Shown here piece by piece: positions 59,765-64,000 of a DNA stretch of 64,000 bases. Location of the stretch: contig NC_090791.1 in NCBI RefSeq assembly GCF_040054535.1, positions 16,889,827-16,953,826 of the forward strand. The letters run 5' to 3'. The DNA comes from Antennarius striatus (taxonomy: Eukaryota > Chordata > Actinopteri > Lophiiformes > Antennariidae). The notes beneath the pieces are model-generated. The model did no database searches and was not told the origin of the DNA. It was given only the letters and a program-made list of their open reading frames with translations. Position 1 is the first letter of the stretch; each line of letters begins with the position of its first letter. The position numbers and the translations under genes are program-made.

Positions 59765-59793
<29 letters not shown>
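59765..59793. repeat. (GT)n microsatellite
   Basis: Short GT run between the SINE and the LINE-tail fragment. Confidence 0.9.
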
Positions 59794-59796
<3 letters not shown>

Positions 59797-59846
59797 TGTC
59801 AGGACCTGTACACATAAGTGTGAAATATATGTACAGTAGATTGTGA

Positions 59847-59906
59847 CTAGAAAAATTAAATTCCCCAAGGGGATTATTAAAGTACATTTCTTTCTTCTTC
59901 TTCTTC
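59847..59906 (+). mobile_element. LINE-type 3' tail with (TTC)n end
   Basis: ATTCCCCAAGGGGATTATTAAAGTACATTTC followed by TTCTTC repeats is the 3' tail of a fish non-LTR retrotransposon, inverse to the copy in pih1d1 intron 3 at 48133. The body is missing, as is usual for 5'-truncated insertions. Confidence 0.6.
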
Positions 59907-60041
59907 TGTGAGGAGTGCATGAAGAGAGTGGAAAAACTGGAGTGTGTTTCAGTGCTTTTTTCTATCTTTGCGTTTTGTCTCTATGTTTGTATTCTCTGTG
60001 TATTGTTAATTGGGTTTGTCTTGAGTGTTTAGTGTCATTTA

Positions 60042-60913
60042 TTGTCAGTTTTTGTGTGTTTTTTGCCGACTAGGCGTGGGCTGGTTGGCGGCCACTCAGA
60101 CGCCGTCATGGCGTATGGTGGCTGCACGTCGCTGACGAGGAGTCACAGGATTAGGGTTGTGTCTCCTTGCAGCGTGGAAGAGGTAGCACTTGTGGTGGGT
60201 GATGTTATACGGTGTAGTGCACTGAAGTATGCCGGCCGGATTAACAGGGCAATTGTCATGTTCGTGTAAAAGGTGGAACAGGTAAAGTTACTGGTGGAAA
60301 AGGGATAAATGTTAACGGACTGTTAGTACCGGTAATGCAGTTGTCGCAGCCGGCGTCTAGGATCACGCTGTCTAACATCCCCTGTTTCATCAGTGACGAA
60401 TTCCTAATTAGAGAACTCTCTCGACATTGAAAAGTTGTGTTGCCAATTACCAAAGTCCCGCTGGGGTGCAAGTCCCTGCAACTGAAACATCTCGTGTGTC
60501 ACCGCCGACAGGTTTCTATGATCCTGAACAACAAGGAAGGAGACTTTAACTACCGCGTTGTTGTTAAAGTAGACAACTATGACTACACAATGTACGCCAC
60601 CTCCTCTCGGCTGAAATGTTTTGGCTGTGGAGAGGAGGGACACGTTGTTAGCGCCTGTCCGAGGCGCATCAGCGATGGAGGAGGAGCGAGGAGCGAGACT
60701 GAGAGTCAGGTGCAGGTAGGAGCAGTGATAACTAGTGATAACGTCGAGGTGAGAGGGGAGAGTGAAGGTGGGACAAGTGAGATTAAAAGATTGAAGATTA
60801 AACACACTTTATTGTCCACACAAACGGGTAAATTATCTTTTACACTCCTTGTTGTACATGCATATACATATATACGTGTTAGTAGCACAAACACTGTATA
60901 CAGGCCCCTATAA
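60042..60913 (+). pseudogene. decayed ORF1 of a Tx1-like LINE
   Basis: ORF1 of Tx1/L1-group retrotransposons encodes an RNA-binding nucleocapsid protein. Here a start-like frame at 60108 (MAYGGCTSLTRSHRIRV) is broken at 60267 by a stop, shifted near 60300, and resumes from 60437 to a CCHC knuckle, CFGCGEEGHVVSAC (C-x2-C-x4-H-x4-C), at about 60617-60660. HRRQVSMILNN precedes the knuckle, as in fish Tx1-like proteins. Stops and frameshifts make it non-functional. Confidence 0.8.
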
Positions 60914-61404
60914 ACACAACACACACTAGGGGCCTGCTGGCATGCAGTTAGTCACACATGATTAATAACCACACATGACTGGGGGAGGCGGAGTGATGGG
61001 TCGCGACTTCGGGGTGCGCCCCAATGAGCAGCTTGTGGGGGGGACGGTTGTGGTGGGTGAGAATGGTGAGCTGACAGGTGAACGGGGTGAGTTTGGAGAG
61101 GTAGTGAGTGAACAGGGTGAGATTATGGAGGTGGTAGGTGAACTGGGTGAGAAAGGTACACTGGGTGAGACTAGGGTGGTGACAGGTGCAGTGGGTGAGA
61201 ATAGGAGGGAGACTGGTGATAACAATGAGAATGTTGGGACAGGAAACCAGACAGGTGCTGAGGCGGTCACAGACGACCATGCGTCTGGATGGATTCCTGC
61301 TCCTACTAGGGGGCGCAGTAAGCGCAAGAATGTTTTAACTGTTTCTGCCTGCCTGTTCCTGTTTATTTATTTTAAGGTCCTTACTTTTTATTTCTCCCTC
61401 ATCA

Positions 61405-63387
61405 TGGATTCTCTTAGAGTGGGGACATTCAATGTAAATGGAGCCAGAGTAGAAAGGAAAAGGGCACTGGTTTTTGACACAGCAAGGAGGAAATCTATTG
61501 ATGTTGATCACACAGTGATGACAACAATGAGGTGGACTGGATGAAGGAGTGGGAAGGACAGGTGATCCTGAGCCATAACACCACGCTGAGTGGTGGAGTG
61601 GGCTTCCTGTTCTCTAGAACTTTTGACCCAACATCTCTGGAGGTCGAGCATGTCGTAAAGGAGAGGTGTCTTTTAGTGAAGGCACATTTTGAACACCACA
61701 CCCTGGTTTTTGTGAATATTTATGCTCCAACAAAGAGAGGAAGAGCTTTCTAGAAAAAATACAAGCTAGACTGGATTGCTGTGGCTTGGGGGATTTTTAA
61801 TTCTTGGGTGGGGGTTTTAACTGTACTGAGGACAGGGTTTTAGAATGTAATCATGCAAAGCCTCACCCAGCATCCCAACCCACTCTGAAACAGCTGGTCT
61901 CTTCTCATGGCCTAGTGGATGTGTGGAGGAGGATGCATGCAGACTGCCGACAGTACACTTGGTCCCACCTAACAGATGGTAGGGTGTCTTTAGCCAGGCT
62001 GGATCGTTTTTACTGTTTTAAACACCATTTTAATGTTTTTAGGGACTGTAATATAATGCCAGCTGTTTTTACTGATTTATCTTTGGTTTTATGTCACGTT
62101 GTGATGAGAAATATTTTACCTAGGAGTGCATACTGGCATTTTAATTCAGTTTTAGCATTAGACAGAGGCTTTAGAGAGGTTTTAAGTTATTTTTGGAGCA
62201 CTTTTAGACTTAGAAAAGCTGATTTTACTTCTCTTAGGCAGTGGTAGGACTATGACAAAACAGAGATAAACGTCCTGTGCCAACAGTATACTCTGAACGT
62301 CACACGTGACACCTGCCGGTCTATAAAACACCTGCAGGCTGAGATTGTAGAGTTACAGACAAGCGCTTCCACAGGAAATCAGAGGTGTACTGAAATCCTC
62401 AAGTCCAAAAGAATGGCTTTAGCCGACCTGTTGGATACTAAAGTACAGGGGGCTCTGGTCCGATCCAGGGTACAAAACATCACAGAGATGGATGCTCCCT
62501 CTAGCTTCTTCTTCGGCCTGGAGAAGAAGCATGGACAGACCAACGTGATCCACTCCCTGCTGTCTGACACAGGACAGGAGCTGACAGAGCCCGGACAGAT
62601 CAGAAGGCGAGCTGTGAGTTTCTATTCATCTTTGTATGACAGTGAATACCGAGAAAACCAGCCACTGTTAGAGGAGTTCTGTGCAGAGCTACATCAGGTC
62701 TCACAACTCGACCGGCCGCTGGAGTTAGAGGAACTCCACACTGCCCTGCAGAACATGAAGGGACGACGATCTCCGGGTATCGATGGTCTGACAGTCAAAT
62801 TTTATCAAGCCTTCTGGGACATTCTGGCACGTGACATGCTGGAAGTGTTTAATGAAAGTCTGGGCTCGGGCTCCTTGCCACTGTCCTGCCGGAGGGCGGT
62901 CGTTGCCCTCCTGCCTAAAAAGGGCAATCTGCAGGATATCAAGAACTGGCGCCCTGTGTCACTGCTCTGCACCGATTACAAGATTCTGTCCAAGGCTTTG
63001 GATACCAGGCTGAGGGAAGCTATGGAGCAGGTCATCGACCGGGATCAGACCTACTGTATGCCCGGCAGGTCCATGGTAAACAATGTCTACCTAATTCATG
63101 ATGTTTTGGAGGTTTTCAGCTTATTTGGTATAAATGCTGGTCTCATTTCATTGGATCAGGAAAAGGCATTTGACCGTGTTGAGCACAGCTTCCTCTGGAA
63201 AACTATGGAGAAGTTTGGGTTCAGCACTGGTTTTAATTCCAAGATCTGGGTGTTGTACAGTGACATTGAGAGTGTACTGAAGTTTAACGGCAGTTTGTGT
63301 GCCCCCTCCAGGGTGCACTGGGGCATCCGGCAGGGCTGTGCTCTGTCTGGGATGCTCTATTCATTTTCCCTGGAACCCCTCCTCTCC
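61405..63387 (+). pseudogene. decayed ORF2 (endonuclease-RT) of a Tx1-like LINE
   Basis: The frame opens MDSLRVGTFNVNGARVERKR, the start of an APE-type endonuclease, shifts near 61510 and again after 61740 (VNIYAPTKRGRAF), continues from 61804 and meets a TAG at 62245-62247. The reverse transcriptase part (62413-63387) has RRSPGIDGLTVKFYQAFWD, WRPVSLLCTDYKILSKAL, SLDQEKAFDRVEHSFLW and IRQGCALSGMLYSFSLEPLL, but ends before the catalytic [FY]xDD block because unrelated repeat sequence begins at 63388. It cannot be active. Confidence 0.88.
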
Positions 63388-63690
63388 TTGTATGTTCTCC
63401 CCATGTCTGCGTGGGTTCTCTCTAAGTTTTCCAGCTTCCAGAAACCTCCAAAAATATGCGCTTCAGGTGAATTGATCACACCAGATTATCTGTAGGTGTG
63501 AATGTTAGTTTGTCCATATTGCGGACCTGCAATGCACTGGCATCGCATCCAGGGTGTACCCTGCCTCTCACCCTCAGTCAGCTTGGATAGGATAGGCTTC
63601 AGCAGACCTTTCACCTGAATTCAGGATGAACAGCTGAAGATGAGACCGTTGCGATTGTCTTGTCTTCAAAAAGTTGAATGAATGCTGTCA
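63388..63690 (+). mobile_element. degenerate SINE body and tail
   Basis: TGTTCTCCCCATGTCTGCGTGGGTTCTCTCTAAG and CCTCCAAAAATATGCGCTTCAGG correspond to the SINE at 59392-59740 (CTCTCCCCGTATCTGCGTGGGTTCTCTCTGGG, CCTCCAAAAGCATGAGCTTCAGG). The tRNA-like head is missing. The fragment abuts the LINE reverse transcriptase directly and ends about 30 bases before the tnnt1 exon. Confidence 0.7.
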
Positions 63691-63723
63691 TCAGGATTCT
63701 GAGTGTTTCTCTTCTTTGCAGTC

Positions 63724-64000
63724 ATGTCTGACGTAGAAGAGGACTACGAGTAAGTAGAACAGCATCCCTCATTGTGTAACATTTCCTTAATTTAATATAA
63801 ATGCATCACTATAACATATCATTTTTCTCATCACTCCAGAGAGCAGGCAGAGGGTAGGTTCACAGAATCCATAATTGTCCTACACTCTCATAATCACATT
63901 AATGATGTTCTTGTAAGACCTGAATCTACACTCCTGTCTTTGGGCCGTTTTTCTGCCAGAGGCTGAGGAGGAGGAGGCCTACCCTGAGCAGGAAGAGGAG
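63724..64000 (+). CDS. tnnt1: Troponin T, slow skeletal type (5' end only)
   Basis: Troponin T anchors the troponin complex to tropomyosin on the thin filament and transmits the calcium signal in striated muscle. Three coding exons are in the window: 63724-63749, 63840-63853 and 63960 to the window edge. The start MSDVEEDYEEEQAEEAEEEE and the following YPEQEEE form the acidic N-terminal hypervariable region; it resembles human TNNT1 (MSDTEEQEYEEEQPEEE) more than TNNT2 or TNNT3. Tiny first exons are normal for this family. The tropomyosin- and TnI-binding parts lie beyond the window. The location on a 19q13-like block agrees with tnnt1. The acceptor AG is at 63720-63721, so a 5' UTR exon lies upstream, within or beyond the repeats. 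Confidence 0.8.

Noticed and set aside
61405-63495. Active reverse transcriptase system (retron or DGR-like)
   Set aside because: Motifs are those of a Tx1-like LINE, several frameshifts and a nonsense codon are present, and the catalytic [FY]xDD block is missing.

Overview
This window is vertebrate nuclear DNA, most likely from a ray-finned (percomorph-type) fish. The real genes are broken into short exons with GT-AG introns, CA/GT microsatellites are abundant, and the dispersed repeats (Tx1-type LINE, Tc1/mariner remnants, pogo/Tigger-like and hAT-like MITEs, tRNA-headed SINE, Ty3/gypsy chromodomain fossil) are those typical of teleosts. No bacterial, organellar or CRISPR-like sequence is seen. 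Most long open frames are microsatellite or repeat artefacts.

Layout: 1-11.7 kb is non-coding, with candidate untranslated first exons and MITEs. 11.7-27.7 kb holds a complete 18-exon carnitine palmitoyltransferase 1 gene of CPT1C-like type (775 aa predicted), with a long 3' UTR to about 30.55 kb. 30.7-33.5 kb contains a Tc1 remnant and weak minus-strand coding signals. 34.2-39.2 kb holds an 11-exon gene for an unrecognised 240-aa single-pass membrane protein with a cysteine-rich head, a stalk built of tiny phase-1 cassette exons, one membrane helix and a short tail; by position and architecture a Flt3-ligand-type cytokine is the leading but unproven candidate. 39.4-46 kb is repeat-rich, including a MITE nested in a TATGC array and a ~1 kb inverted-repeat element. 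46.0-51.1 kb holds complete pih1d1 (10 coding exons, 283 aa). 51-63.7 kb is intergenic, with microsatellites, a gypsy fossil, SINE-like repeats and a decayed Tx1-like LINE. The last 280 bases are the first three coding exons of troponin T, most like slow skeletal tnnt1.

The genes are functionally unrelated: lipid metabolism, a cell-surface protein, a chaperone cofactor and a muscle filament protein. Their clustering matters as conserved synteny. From general knowledge, human CPT1C, PIH1D1, FLT3LG and TNNT1 all lie on 19q13.3-q13.4, which supports the CPT1C assignment and gives the hypothesis for the unknown membrane protein. Exon boundaries were read by eye from splice sites, reading frame and remembered family sequences; no alignment was run.
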